Shown here piece after piece: positions 9,488 to 17,152 of a stretch of 36,397 bases of DNA. The first letter of the stretch is position 1. Each line of letters begins with the position of its first letter. The position numbers and the translations under genes are program-made. The notes beneath the pieces are model-generated. The model was not told the origin of the DNA, did not search any database, and saw nothing but the letters and a program-made list of their open reading frames with translations. Origin of the DNA: Desulforegula conservatrix Mb1Pa (GTDB lineage Bacteria > Desulfobacterota > Desulfobacteria > Desulfobacterales > Desulforegulaceae); assembly GCF_000426225.1 (NCBI RefSeq), contig NZ_AUEY01000039.1, positions 1 to 36,397 of the forward strand, in the 5' to 3' direction.

Positions 9488-9501
9488 TTTTATTACTTAT
9501 G

Positions 9502-9540
9502 CCGGGGAGAAGTTCGTTTCACCCCGGTTTTTTTCTTTTT
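9502..9540 (+). terminator. Rho-independent terminator after the exported protein gene
   Basis: CCGGGG at 9502-9507 pairs with CCCCGG at 9522-9527. After one A-A mismatch the stem continues GAA/TTC around the loop GTTCGT. A long T-rich tail (TTTTTTTCTTTTT) follows. Confidence 0.9.
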
Positions 9541-9604
9541 TTGGGGGCTAAAATAGCTGTCAGCCTATGCAGTAAATCAAGGGTATGTCCGAGTCCTCAA
9601 GGAT

Positions 9605-9997
9605 TCAGAGTTGTTCAAGGAGAGCCCGTAGTTCGCCTTTTATGGGGAGAGCCTTGCCTGAATCGTCCACTATGGCGAATGTGACTTCTGCATCAACGCA
9701 TACCGTGTCTGTGTTTGCGAGAACGATTTTCTGGCTGATTTTCCCGCTTTTGTTTCCGAATTTTATGATCTTGGACACGACTTCGATAAAGTCTCCGAGA
9801 ACGGCCGCTTTATTATAGTTAATATTGATATTCACTACATAGAAGGATCGACCGTTTTTACGCCATTCGTCAAGATCTATCTTGCCGTCGAACATGGTCC
9901 ATCTTCCTTCCTCAAGGAATTCTAAATATCGGGCATTATTAACGTGACCATATACATCAAGATGATATCCTCTGATTTGTATGACCGGGTTTTGCAT
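9605..9997 (-). CDS. fadM: FadM-like acyl-CoA thioesterase (4HBT hotdog fold)
   Basis: 130 residues from the ATG at 9997, the same length as E. coli FadM (thioesterase III, about 132). The segment RGYHLDVYGHVNNARYLEFL is nearly identical to FadM and carries catalytic Asp14 in the D-x-x-GHVNN-x-x-Y motif. Further FadM-like stretches are VVNININYNKAAVLGD, KSGKISQKI and the C-terminal GELRALLEQL. FadM hydrolyses long-chain acyl-CoAs, including unusual beta-oxidation intermediates. The frame can be extended upstream by about 50 residues, but that part is not FadM-like. The ATG at 9997 has an AGAGG about 11 bases upstream, so I prefer the short form. It is divergent from the sensor kinase across about 100 bases, which makes coupled control possible but unproven. 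Confidence 0.88.
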   Translation of the reverse strand: MQNPVIQIRGYHLDVYGHVNNARYLEFLEEGRWTMFDGKIDLDEWRKNGRSFYVVNININYNKAAVLGDFIEVVSKIIKFGNKSGKISQKIVLANTDTVCVDAEVTFAIVDDSGKALPIKGELRALLEQL

Positions 9998-10101
9998 CAC
10001 TAATAACCTCTGAAAAAATAATAGCTTTTTATTAAATAAAACAAGGCTATCAAGGGTAAAGTTTCTTGTCAAACTATCATGTTTTAAATTAGGAGGGATA
10101 G

Positions 10102-11112
10102 TTGAATAAGTATATGTCCAATCTTTGGTCAAGAAGTGATCTTCTTGCAAAAACTCCGTGGTTCTTCCATCCGGTTACAATTCTTGCTATTTCGATTGGC
10201 CTTATAGCCATGTTTCTTTTTCTGTCTTTGTACTGGTTCCTGAAGGTGACGACAGATCTTGAAAATCTTATACTCAAGTTCAATATCGAGGCCGGCCAGT
10301 TTCTTATATCAAGAACATGGCTTGTAGTTGTTGTCCTGTCGGTTCTTGTGGCTTTGACATCTGCCGGCATTTTCATAATTTTTTTGTATCTTCTAAAGAC
10401 AATACAGTTGTATAGATTGCAGCATAATTTCATCAATAATTTTACCCATGAGCTTAAAACCCCGGTGACATCTTTGAAGCTTTATCTTGAGACATTTCTT
10501 AAATATGATCTGTCAAAAGAGGATCAGCATAAATATATTAGGTATATGATTCAGGACGTAGGCCGGCTTTCTGATAATATATCCAGGATATTGAACCTCG
10601 CCAGGATAGAAAGCAAACATTATGCGGGCGAGTTTGCACCAAAAAATGTTTACGAGTTTATTCGTAATCTTGTTGATGAAAATAGACACGTATTTGTCGA
10701 TGCAGATGTCAAGGTGCTTCCTCCGAAACATGGGAGCATTGTGTGCCAGGTCAATGACGTCCTTTTCGAAATGCTGATAATGAATATCATAACCAACGGG
10801 ATTAAATACAATAATTCTGATAAGCCTGCGATCAGGGTTTCTTTCAAGCGCATCTCTCAAAGGGTTGAAATTTATTTCCAGGATAACGGAATAGGGATTA
10901 GGAAAAACCAGCTTAATAAAATATTTAAAAAATTTTATCAGATTGGAATTTCTGATAATATGACAGCCAAAGGCAGCGGACTCGGTCTGTACATTGTTAA
11001 TAATATCGCCAGAATCCATAGCGGTAAGATTATCGCGCATAGTCGAGGAGCCTGGAAAGGTTCCATTTTTACACTTGTTCTTCCAGTCTCAGATGATTCA
11101 GGAAGTTCATAG
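10102..11112 (+). CDS. Membrane sensor histidine kinase with a short periplasmic loop
   Basis: 336 residues from a TTG start that sits five bases after AGGAGG (10091-10096); the next in-frame ATG at 10114 would be too far from it. Two membrane helices (about 23-48 and 73-98) enclose only about 25 periplasmic residues, and no HAMP or PAS domain is visible. HisKA follows with the H-box NNFTH116ELKTPVTSL. The HATPase part shows the N-box MLIMN228IITNGIKYN, the G1 box QDNGIGI (261-266) and the G2 box GSGLGLYIV (291-299). It should autophosphorylate at His116 and pass phosphate to the OmpR-type regulator encoded 37 bases downstream. The small sensor loop suggests sensing within the membrane or through a partner; the signal is unknown. 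Gene order (kinase before regulator) is less common for OmpR-type pairs. Confidence 0.93.
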   Translation: MNKYMSNLWSRSDLLAKTPWFFHPVTILAISIGLIAMFLFLSLYWFLKVTTDLENLILKFNIEAGQFLISRTWLVVVVLSVLVALTSAGIFIIFLYLLKTIQLYRLQHNFINNFTHELKTPVTSLKLYLETFLKYDLSKEDQHKYIRYMIQDVGRLSDNISRILNLARIESKHYAGEFAPKNVYEFIRNLVDENRHVFVDADVKVLPPKHGSIVCQVNDVLFEMLIMNIITNGIKYNNSDKPAIRVSFKRISQRVEIYFQDNGIGIRKNQLNKIFKKFYQIGISDNMTAKGSGLGLYIVNNIARIHSGKIIAHSRGAWKGSIFTLVLPVSDDSGSS

Positions 11113-11149
11113 TTCCTGATTTTGTGTTTTCTATTCTCCGGAGGGTGAA

Positions 11150-11878
11150 ATGTCTGAAGATAAAAAAAGAATACTCGTTGTTGAAGATGAAAAGCATATC
11201 GCAGAGGGGCTGAAACTTAGTCTTTCTCTTGAAGGATTTGAGGTTGAAATCGCTTCGGACGGAGGCGCGGCAATGCAGTTATGGAAAAGCTGGGCGCCTG
11301 ATCTTATCGTTCTTGATATAATGCTTCCGGTAATCGACGGCATGGCGGTGCTGAAAGGTATAAGGCTCGAAGATCAGAAGATTCCCGTACTGATTCTCTC
11401 AGCCAAGGGAGACCTCGAGGACAGAATAAAAGGACTGAAATTCGGGAGTGATGATTATCTTGCAAAACCATTCAATCTGGAAGAGTTTCTTTTAAGGGTG
11501 AGGCGGCTTCTCAAAAGGTCAGGATGGGAAACTGAAAAAAGTATGGAAGAGGGAGAAAGAAACCCCTATGAAGATGGAATTTACGAATTTGGCCCTAATA
11601 AAATAGATTTTATATCAGGCCAAGCGTTTCATGGTTCTGAAAAGATAAGCCTTACTCAGCAGGAAATAAAACTTATAAAGCTTTTTGTCATCAACAAGGG
11701 TAAACCACTCTCAAGGGCCAAATTGCTTGAGATAGGATGGGGATATAGCAGAGGTATGTCCACCAGAACTGTTGATAATTTTATAGTCAGGTTAAGAAAA
11801 TATTTTGAAGAAGACCCCAAGAATCCCGAGTATTTTAAAAGCAGAAGATCTATTGGATATGTGTTTGAGCATGAATGA
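11150..11878 (+). CDS. OmpR/PhoB-family response regulator
   Basis: 242 residues. The receiver domain (about 7-120) has the acidic pair in VVED12E13, phosphoacceptor Asp56 in LIVLD56IMLP, switch Ser84 (LILSAKG) and Lys106 (DDYLAKPF). The C-terminal winged helix (about 145-240) has KISLTQQEIKLIKLF, the recognition-helix region RTVDNFIVRLRKYFEEDP, and the wing-forming FKSRRSIGYVFE. GGAGGG precedes the ATG by six bases. It forms a kinase-regulator operon with the preceding gene. Targets are not evident; the divergent fadM promoter region is one candidate, by position only. Confidence 0.95.
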   Translation: MSEDKKRILVVEDEKHIAEGLKLSLSLEGFEVEIASDGGAAMQLWKSWAPDLIVLDIMLPVIDGMAVLKGIRLEDQKIPVLILSAKGDLEDRIKGLKFGSDDYLAKPFNLEEFLLRVRRLLKRSGWETEKSMEEGERNPYEDGIYEFGPNKIDFISGQAFHGSEKISLTQQEIKLIKLFVINKGKPLSRAKLLEIGWGYSRGMSTRTVDNFIVRLRKYFEEDPKNPEYFKSRRSIGYVFEHE

Positions 11879-11987
11879 TTTTTAGTTCCAAATTAAGGAA
11901 TATTATTCATTTTAACTGACAAATTATTATCTATGGATAGATTGTAAATCAAGTGGCAGTTCGGAATTTTTTAGGATTTACAACTAT

Positions 11988-12038
11988 ATTGGGCTTCATG
12001 AATATAATATGAACGAGCTGACGACCCAATTTTTTTTC
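11988..12038 (+). terminator. Possible terminator after the response regulator
   Basis: ATTGGG at 11988-11993 can pair with CCCAAT at 12025-12030. An inner TTCAT/ATGAA pairing strengthens the fold, and eight T residues follow. The loop region is long, so this is less certain than the other terminators here. Confidence 0.45.
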
Positions 12039-12055
12039 TGTTGACTCATCTGGCT

Positions 12056-12400
12056 TTATTCGATTAATCCCTCATTTTCCTTGCCACCATAAGGTTTGTA
12101 AATTGAGAAAATTGCCCACCATTCAAGGTCATTATCAAATTCAACAGCTACTGTCTCATTTTCAATTCTGGCTATTCTGCCGCTTATTTCAAGGATCAGT
12201 CGGCTTGCTCTTCCTGGTATTATTATTTCTACATCACAGTTTTGACCACTTTGAAAAGGAATGCCGCTTGATGTCCCGCTTAAACCATTCATGCTGATGT
12301 CTGTCATGGATACCGAATAAGTATTTCCATTTTCTTTATCTATCAATCTTGTCTGGGCAGAAAAGTTGATTCTGAGCCTTTTTCTCTTATCCTTATCCAT
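12056..12400 (-). CDS. PilZ-domain protein
   Basis: 114 residues from the ATG at 12400, essentially a single PilZ domain. The c-di-GMP-binding signature is seen as RKRLR near the start (R-x-x-x-R) and D-I-S-M-N-G (D-x-S-x-x-G) about 25 residues later, followed by the beta-barrel strands CDVEIIIPG, LILEISGRIARIENETVAVEFDN. The upstream extension of the frame to 12514 is hydrophobic and unlike PilZ proteins. An AGGA eight bases before 12400 supports the short start. It probably binds c-di-GMP and acts through a partner; no output domain is fused. Confidence 0.88.
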   Translation of the reverse strand: MDKDKRKRLRINFSAQTRLIDKENGNTYSVSMTDISMNGLSGTSSGIPFQSGQNCDVEIIIPGRASRLILEISGRIARIENETVAVEFDNDLEWWAIFSIYKPYGGKENEGLIE

Positions 12401-12647
12401 TAAAAATCCTGTAAAACATAAAAAATCAAAAAATAATGCATGATTAAGACCGTAAAACCTTAGTTGTAATGACATTAGTCTTACAGTTTCTGCGTCTGTA
12501 TTGCGATGCAGCACTTGTTGAATGCGCAGCTATTCTGCAACATATAGGAATATGCTTTGGGGCGGGAATAAATACAGCTTTTGCTCAAATAAAGATGTTT
12601 GTCTGCTGAATAATTTGCAGATTATCCGTCCGCATCATTTGAGCGTG

Positions 12648-12827
12648 TCATTCCTGACAGTCTTTATTTCTTCTGTCTTTTTCCCGTCTGCATATCCAGC
12701 CTATAGTTGTAATATACATATGGCCAAGGCTTTTTCTTATTCTTCGTTCACAACCTTTTCTGCTGTCACTTTTTTCAGCAGCAGACTTTTCTTCTGACAA
12801 CACTTCATTTTTTCTTTCTTCTTCCAT
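12648..12827 (-). CDS. Small basic protein of unknown function
   Basis: 59 residues from the ATG at 12827, which is preceded by a strong GGGAGG with six bases spacing (12833-12838 on the plus strand). The first half is highly charged (EEERKNEVLSEEKSAAEKSDSRKG); the second is compact and basic: CERRIRKSLGHMYITTIGWICRREKDRRNK. Two Cys and the aromatic GHMY/GWICRR motif look selected rather than random, but I recognise no family. An in-frame upstream ATG at 12869 lacks a ribosome-binding site. It points the same way as the PilZ gene, 247 bases upstream of it. The strong ribosome-binding site is the main support. Confidence 0.55.
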   Translation of the reverse strand: MEEERKNEVLSEEKSAAEKSDSRKGCERRIRKSLGHMYITTIGWICRREKDRRNKDCQE

Positions 12828-12972
12828 GATAACCTCCCGGCATTTAGGTTTAATTGCAGGCATAAACATGGAAAAGTTGTCTGTTAATGGTTCTTGGTTT
12901 CAGTCAGCGTTCTTGCGGAAGAACATATGAAAACCATTGATTATCAGACTTCTTTTTAAATAAATTTTTTAA

Positions 12973-13015
12973 CTCTCTATATGCGTTATAAGCACCTTTG
13001 TCGGCATATAAAGAG
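12973..13015 (-). terminator. Hairpin downstream of the PhaC-like gene
   Basis: Arms at 12973-12984 and 13004-13015 form a 12-bp stem with one mismatch, just beyond the 3' end of the PhaC-like gene on the minus strand. The sequence after it (TTAAAAAATTTATTT) is not a clean T run, so termination is only a possibility. Confidence 0.35.
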
Positions 13016-13021
13016 CGCGTA

Positions 13022-14575
13022 TTATTTTTTAGGTGCTTCACTGTCAAGTTCAAGCTGGAAAAAAACCGGGCCCTTATTATTGTCAAATTTTTTGTGGAGC
13101 GCGTATTTCGAATCAGGATGAGACCAGGAAGTGGCTATAGCTACATGCCCTTTAGGGAAAGCTGCAACTTCTGCATTGCAATATTTTAAAGGTGCAAGAG
13201 CAGAATCTTTTTCAACAAGGTCGTCATTCTCTCCATAACAAATTAGCCATTTTATACCCTTTTCTTTAATATACCTGAAATCTATTTTTTTATCAAAAAG
13301 AGTTATTGGAGTTGTTCCATCATCTTTAATAGGGTTGTTATAGGAAAGAAAACTCATTCTGGTTATATCCATAGGCAGATCGGTTTTTTCGTATGTAAGC
13401 CAGTAATTAAGGGCCGCGGCAGTCTTGCTGATGGATGCATTTTCATTCCCGGGATAATCAAACATTGACATGTCCCTGTAGAGGGCAACGAGCGGAAATT
13501 CTAACTCTATGCTCTTCAGCTTGTATACCCATGCCATTATGTCACCATCAGCAACCTTGATGCCGTTTGGGAGGGCTTTTGCCCCGTATTCAAGTTTGTT
13601 GAATCTCGGCGGGAGGCTTTTAAGAAAATTGTTCAATCCAACACTGAGCGATCCGTCAATTGGCGCAACGCATGTGATGAGCGCATCTGCCAGTCCGTCA
13701 AGTTTGCCCGAGGCAATATTGAGAAATGCAAAGAAACCTCCCTGGCAATAACCGTTCAAGGTCACCATCTTGCCATTGTTTTCTTTGATTTTTTTACAGA
13801 AAAAAAACGTGTCGTTTACGTCGTCTTCAGGTGTCATTATCTGCACAGCTTCATGGAGCTTGATGTTCTTCATTATCCGTATGTAAGTCGGGATTCCTTT
13901 GTTGGAAAAACTGTGAACATAGCTTCTTTGCTCGTCAGGTAGAAAGGCGAGAATGTTCGGGCCAAGTACGTAAGGAGGAAGAATAAGCACAGGTTTGCAG
14001 GATGTATTAACTTCAACTCCGGGAATGGTTGGCATTACCTGATACATTATAAATCTGTCAGTTTCCGCTACCTTAATATCTCTGCCCTGTTCGAAGTGAA
14101 ATCCGAAATATTTTCCTGATTCTTTTATTGCTTTTGGGTAAACGTTTGTCAGCAGATGTATCATTCTTGCTTTTCTGTCCATGAAATTTTTGAGGGTTTC
14201 TCCATCTTTTATTTCAAAGACTGTATTGAGAAAAGCGTCTGTGGCATCCTTTATGTCTTTTGTCCCGTAAGTGCTTATGGCTTTTAAAACTCCCAGAAAA
14301 CTTCTTGCTGTCAGATCAAGGTTCATGTCTGCAAGGCTGACGTAGGAATGCAGATTCTCAAGAGGTGAGTTTGTGAGAATTTTTTCCTTTTCCACGTTGG
14401 TAAAATACTGGGAAGCGGAAAAGTAAGGAACTGCGAATTCGTTCATGTAAGCCAGCATGTCAAGAAAATAATTCTGGGCCACTTCCATTTGCTCTGTAAT
14501 GGTTTCAAAAGGGCATGCAATGTTTTTAGAGCCTGTCAGAGGATTTTCGAACTTATCGAAAAAGAAGTTGCGCAT
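13022..14575 (-). CDS. PhaC-like polyhydroxyalkanoate synthase / alpha-beta hydrolase
   Basis: 517 residues. After a helical N-terminus (1-170) the hydrolase core begins at KPVLILPPYVLGPNIL (about 194). The nucleophile elbow is GYC277QGG, the Cys form typical of PHA synthases; the acid is Asp451 in CYGENDDLV and the base His477 in PKGHVAIATS. The lid segment holds FLSYNNPIKDDG, and ALYRDMSMFD precedes it. It resembles PhaC more than the DUF3141 protein does, but no phaA, phaB, phaE or phasin gene is nearby, and the N-terminus is not the classical one. It may polymerise hydroxyacyl-CoA or hydrolyse an acyl-CoA or ester; sequence alone does not decide. AAGGA precedes the ATG by seven bases. It is a single gene followed by a hairpin at 12973. 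Confidence 0.8.
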   Translation of the reverse strand: MRNFFFDKFENPLTGSKNIACPFETITEQMEVAQNYFLDMLAYMNEFAVPYFSASQYFTNVEKEKILTNSPLENLHSYVSLADMNLDLTARSFLGVLKAISTYGTKDIKDATDAFLNTVFEIKDGETLKNFMDRKARMIHLLTNVYPKAIKESGKYFGFHFEQGRDIKVAETDRFIMYQVMPTIPGVEVNTSCKPVLILPPYVLGPNILAFLPDEQRSYVHSFSNKGIPTYIRIMKNIKLHEAVQIMTPEDDVNDTFFFCKKIKENNGKMVTLNGYCQGGFFAFLNIASGKLDGLADALITCVAPIDGSLSVGLNNFLKSLPPRFNKLEYGAKALPNGIKVADGDIMAWVYKLKSIELEFPLVALYRDMSMFDYPGNENASISKTAAALNYWLTYEKTDLPMDITRMSFLSYNNPIKDDGTTPITLFDKKIDFRYIKEKGIKWLICYGENDDLVEKDSALAPLKYCNAEVAAFPKGHVAIATSWSHPDSKYALHKKFDNNKGPVFFQLELDSEAPKK

Positions 14576-15083
14576 TTTTAAATCCTTATTTTTATCCTGT
14601 TCAAATCTTAAAATGGCCTATTCCATGTCAATTGGCCTAAAATTGTTGCATGGACAGCGCGACATGCTTTGTGATCTTAATTATATAAAGTAAGCAAATA
14701 AATGACCTATTTCAATATATACTTGTTAATTTTACATTTAATTACTGAAAAAAAGCAAGATTTGAAAAATAACGGTTGACTGAAACTTGGGGCGTTTCAA
14801 TTGCAATGTGTTTTGGTAGATGACTAATCTATTTGAATAGTCGCTTCATCATGGTCTTAATGGTATTTTTGTAAGGGAGCAGATATTGCCTGTTATCTTA
14901 AGGATTTTATCTGCCCTTGATTCTGTAGACAATTTCTAAAAAAGCCTTTTTATGCGTCAGAGTCATGCCGGACTTGATCCTGTATCTTTGTGTTTTCAGA
15001 TACTTTTGGATTCCGGTCTGCGCCGGAATCCAACTTTTTACGACCTTGTCAATTTTAAAAGTCACTCTGGAAAGTTAATAAAT
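14576..15083. other. Intergenic region holding repeat copy 2
   Basis: About 508 bases between the start of the PhaC-like gene and the 3' end of the YciA-like gene. The part near 14576-14947 is AT-rich with no gene I can support; the part at 14948-15052 is a dispersed repeat, listed separately. Confidence 0.4.
14948..15052 (+). repeat. Dispersed MITE-like repeat, copy 2
   Basis: The core reads GTCATGCCGGACTTGATCC, a short spacer with TTTTCAGA, then GGATTCCGG, CTGCGCCGGAATCC and ACTTTTTACGACC. The GGATTCCGG/CCGGAATCC pair forms a hairpin. The right end ACTTTTTACGACC is the inverse of the left end of copy 1 (GGTCTCGCAAAAAGT), which implies that the full element has terminal inverted repeats. 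It lies between convergent or tandem minus-strand genes, near the 3' end of the YciA-like gene. Confidence 0.7.
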
Positions 15084-15584
15084 TCAGCACTCATTAGGGT
15101 TTTCGCTGCAAGCCTTGAGCTGCTTTTTTTCGGCAAGACGCGCCTTTTTTCTTACAATGGCTTCTCTGTTTCTTCTTTTTTCATTGTCCGTCTCAAGTAT
15201 GAGTTGGGGCATGAGTCTTGGTCGCAGGTTTTCATCAAGAGAGACAAATGTAAGGTAAGCAGAGGCGACATGCCTTGTTTTTCCAGTCAGAACTGTTTCT
15301 GCTTCAACCCGAACTCCAACCTCGCATGATGAAGTCCCTACCAGATTAAGACTTGCTTTGATGGTCAGGATATCACCAATGAAAACGGGGCTATGGAAGT
15401 CCATGTGATCAATTGACGCTGTTACAGCATTGCTTCTGCAGTGTCTGATGGTGGCAACTCCGGCAGCATTGTCAATGGCCTTCATTATTACACCACCATG
15501 AACATTGCCCGCTATATTTGCATCCTGGGGAGACATCAGCTCTCTAAAAACCACACTGCTTTCACTGACCTTTTTGGGATTCAC
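15084..15584 (-). CDS. YciA/BACH-type acyl-CoA thioesterase
   Basis: 166 residues from a GTG start at 15584, with AGGAG eight bases upstream. It is a hotdog domain of the acyl-CoA hydrolase type: FRELMSPQDANIAGNVHGGVIMKAIDNAAGVATIRH, with the Asn-x-His-Gly-Gly and D-N-x-A-G motifs, then SIDHMDFHSPVFIGD and HVASAYLTFVSLDE. The C-terminal 35 residues are basic and likely extended. Such enzymes form oligomers and release free acid and CoA from short- to long-chain acyl-CoAs. It is the second hotdog thioesterase in the window after FadM; the two belong to different subfamilies. No operon partner is apparent. Confidence 0.88.
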   Translation of the reverse strand: MNPKKVSESSVVFRELMSPQDANIAGNVHGGVIMKAIDNAAGVATIRHCRSNAVTASIDHMDFHSPVFIGDILTIKASLNLVGTSSCEVGVRVEAETVLTGKTRHVASAYLTFVSLDENLRPRLMPQLILETDNEKRRNREAIVRKKARLAEKKQLKACSENPNEC

Positions 15585-16074
15585 TCAAATTTCTCCTTTT
15601 GAACAATTTACAGATAATAATCTGATTTGTACCTGGCAGGGCCAGGAACTAAATGGATGTGCTATTTCAAACTCGGTTTTCTGGCTGCGCTGCCTCGTAT
15701 TTCAGCACGAGTCTTTACCTTCAGGAAGGACATCAATGAAGGTCTGGTCACAATATATCAATGGGAATAATTTTTCAATATACATTATGTTGTATATTTG
15801 ATTTTGAATACGCATTTTTTTGATCTTTATGAACTAAGTCGATGCCGGTTTATTGCCGCGCCTCGTTGCCCACTATAAAATTCAGGATTGAAAGTGGGGG
15901 CAATTATGTTGCTGGGGGATGCGAAATGATGGCTCCGAAAAAAGGTGAGGCCACAAAAAGTCAGATTTTAGTTTCTGGATTCCTGTCCCTGGCTTCAACA
16001 GGGACAGGTCTTCTCTTGACTGCGGCTATTAAAGATCTATCACAAATGAGCTTTTATGTTTAATTGTCTGCTAA
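15585..16074. other. Intergenic region with a possible decayed repeat
   Basis: About 490 bases with no gene I can support. A short open frame at 15842-16063 lacks a ribosome-binding site and overlaps repeat-like DNA, so I do not call it. Confidence 0.4.
15944..16010 (+). repeat. Degenerate repeat-like segment with a perfect hairpin
   Basis: A GAGGCCACAAAAAGTCAG segment resembles the left terminus of the dispersed repeat. TCTGGATTCC follows, as in the repeat, but then comes a different hairpin: a 10-bp perfect stem (15982-15991 with 15999-16008) around GCTTCAA. It may be a decayed fourth copy. It lies 66 bases beyond the 3' end of the acyltransferase gene, but without a T run on that strand it is a poor terminator. 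Confidence 0.4.
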
Positions 16075-16968
16075 TCAGCTTGCGTTTTTCAGGGATTCTA
16101 TCAGTTCGTCTTTTTCACGCCAGAGGGTATTTACCCAGTTTTGAAATTCTTCCTTGAACTTAGGATCGTTGAAATAGTCTCCAAAAAGTTTTGCGTCTTT
16201 AGGTATGAATTCTGCCTTAACAACTATCCTGCTTGTGCCTCCGCAGATAAATTGCCAGAATGTGGGAATCCCTTCAGGATAATAAATTGTAACATTAATT
16301 ATGCCTGTGATGAATTCTTCCATTGAAGACAGTGCAAATGAAATTCCGCCGGCTTTGGGGAGCAGAAGGTTTTTGTAAGGAGATTTCTGGATTTTGTGTT
16401 TCCTGTGATGAAATCTTGTTCCTTCCATAAAGTTCATTATGGATACGGGCTTGTTTTTGTATTTTTCACAGGCTTTTTTAGTTGCCAGAATGTCTTTACC
16501 TGCCAGATGTGGGTTCTTTTTAATAAAATCGCTGCTGTATCTTTTCATGAATGGATAGTCCAGTGCCCACCATATTACACCCATTACAGGTACCCAGATC
16601 AGCTCTTTTTTAAGGAAAAATTTAAGGAAAGGGATCCTGAAGTTAAAGGTTTTTTGGAGCACGAGAATGTCAACCCATGATTGATGGTTGCATACCACAA
16701 GATACCATTCATTTCGATCAAGGCCGTCGAGTCCTGATACATCCCAGCTAATTTTATGGAAGAGGGCAAGATTGAAATTGTTTACTGAAATCCAGAGCGT
16801 GGCAATCAGATCTATTATTCTTGAAAGGATTTTTTTTGTTTTTGGAAATGGAATTACAAGTTTGAGAAAAGATACCGGGAGAAGAAAAAAGCCCCAGAAA
16901 ACGGTATTAACACAATAAAGCAGAAAAAGAATTGACCCCTTAACCGGGCCAGGAAAAAACGACAGCAT
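16075..16968 (-). CDS. yihG: YihG-type membrane acyltransferase (PlsC family)
   Basis: 297 residues, close to E. coli YihG (about 310). One or two membrane helices span about 12-40. The acyltransferase motifs are NH95QSWVD100 (catalytic His-Asp), then WWALDYPFMKRYS, and NFMEGTR185 for phosphate binding. Long stretches parallel YihG: DGLDRNEWYLVVCNHQSWVD, FLKKELIWVPVMG, GKDILATKKACEKY, and the C-terminal NTLWREKDELIESL. Proteins of this type use acyl-CoA or acyl-ACP to acylate lysophospholipid at the inner membrane; the exact acceptor of YihG-like enzymes is less certain than for PlsC. AGAGGAG precedes the ATG at 16968. It sits with thioesterase and PhaC-like genes but in its own transcription unit. 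Confidence 0.88.
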   Translation of the reverse strand: MLSFFPGPVKGSILFLLYCVNTVFWGFFLLPVSFLKLVIPFPKTKKILSRIIDLIATLWISVNNFNLALFHKISWDVSGLDGLDRNEWYLVVCNHQSWVDILVLQKTFNFRIPFLKFFLKKELIWVPVMGVIWWALDYPFMKRYSSDFIKKNPHLAGKDILATKKACEKYKNKPVSIMNFMEGTRFHHRKHKIQKSPYKNLLLPKAGGISFALSSMEEFITGIINVTIYYPEGIPTFWQFICGGTSRIVVKAEFIPKDAKLFGDYFNDPKFKEEFQNWVNTLWREKDELIESLKNAS

Positions 16969-17152
16969 GACTTACTCCTCTTAGATGGCATGTCTGTTTA
17001 ATAAAGTTAATAGCTTTCGATTATATATTGGCGGTTATCAAATATGTCAATGCCCTGAAGGCTCTTTAATGAAGATTTTGTATAAGATGTTATGCTTTGT
17101 TTGGGTATTACCCTGAATTTATGGTGTATACGGTGGCTGGGGCGTACAAAAA

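Noticed and set aside
9998-10150. Upstream extension of the fadM frame to 10150
   Set aside because: The extra residues are not FadM-like and would run into the kinase start region; the ATG at 9997 has its own AGAGG.
12401-12514. Upstream extension of the PilZ frame
   Set aside because: The added residues are unlike PilZ proteins, and an AGGA supports the ATG at 12400.
15842-16063. 73-residue plus-strand open frame
   Set aside because: No ribosome-binding site, overlaps repeat-like DNA with a hairpin, and shows no recognisable pattern.
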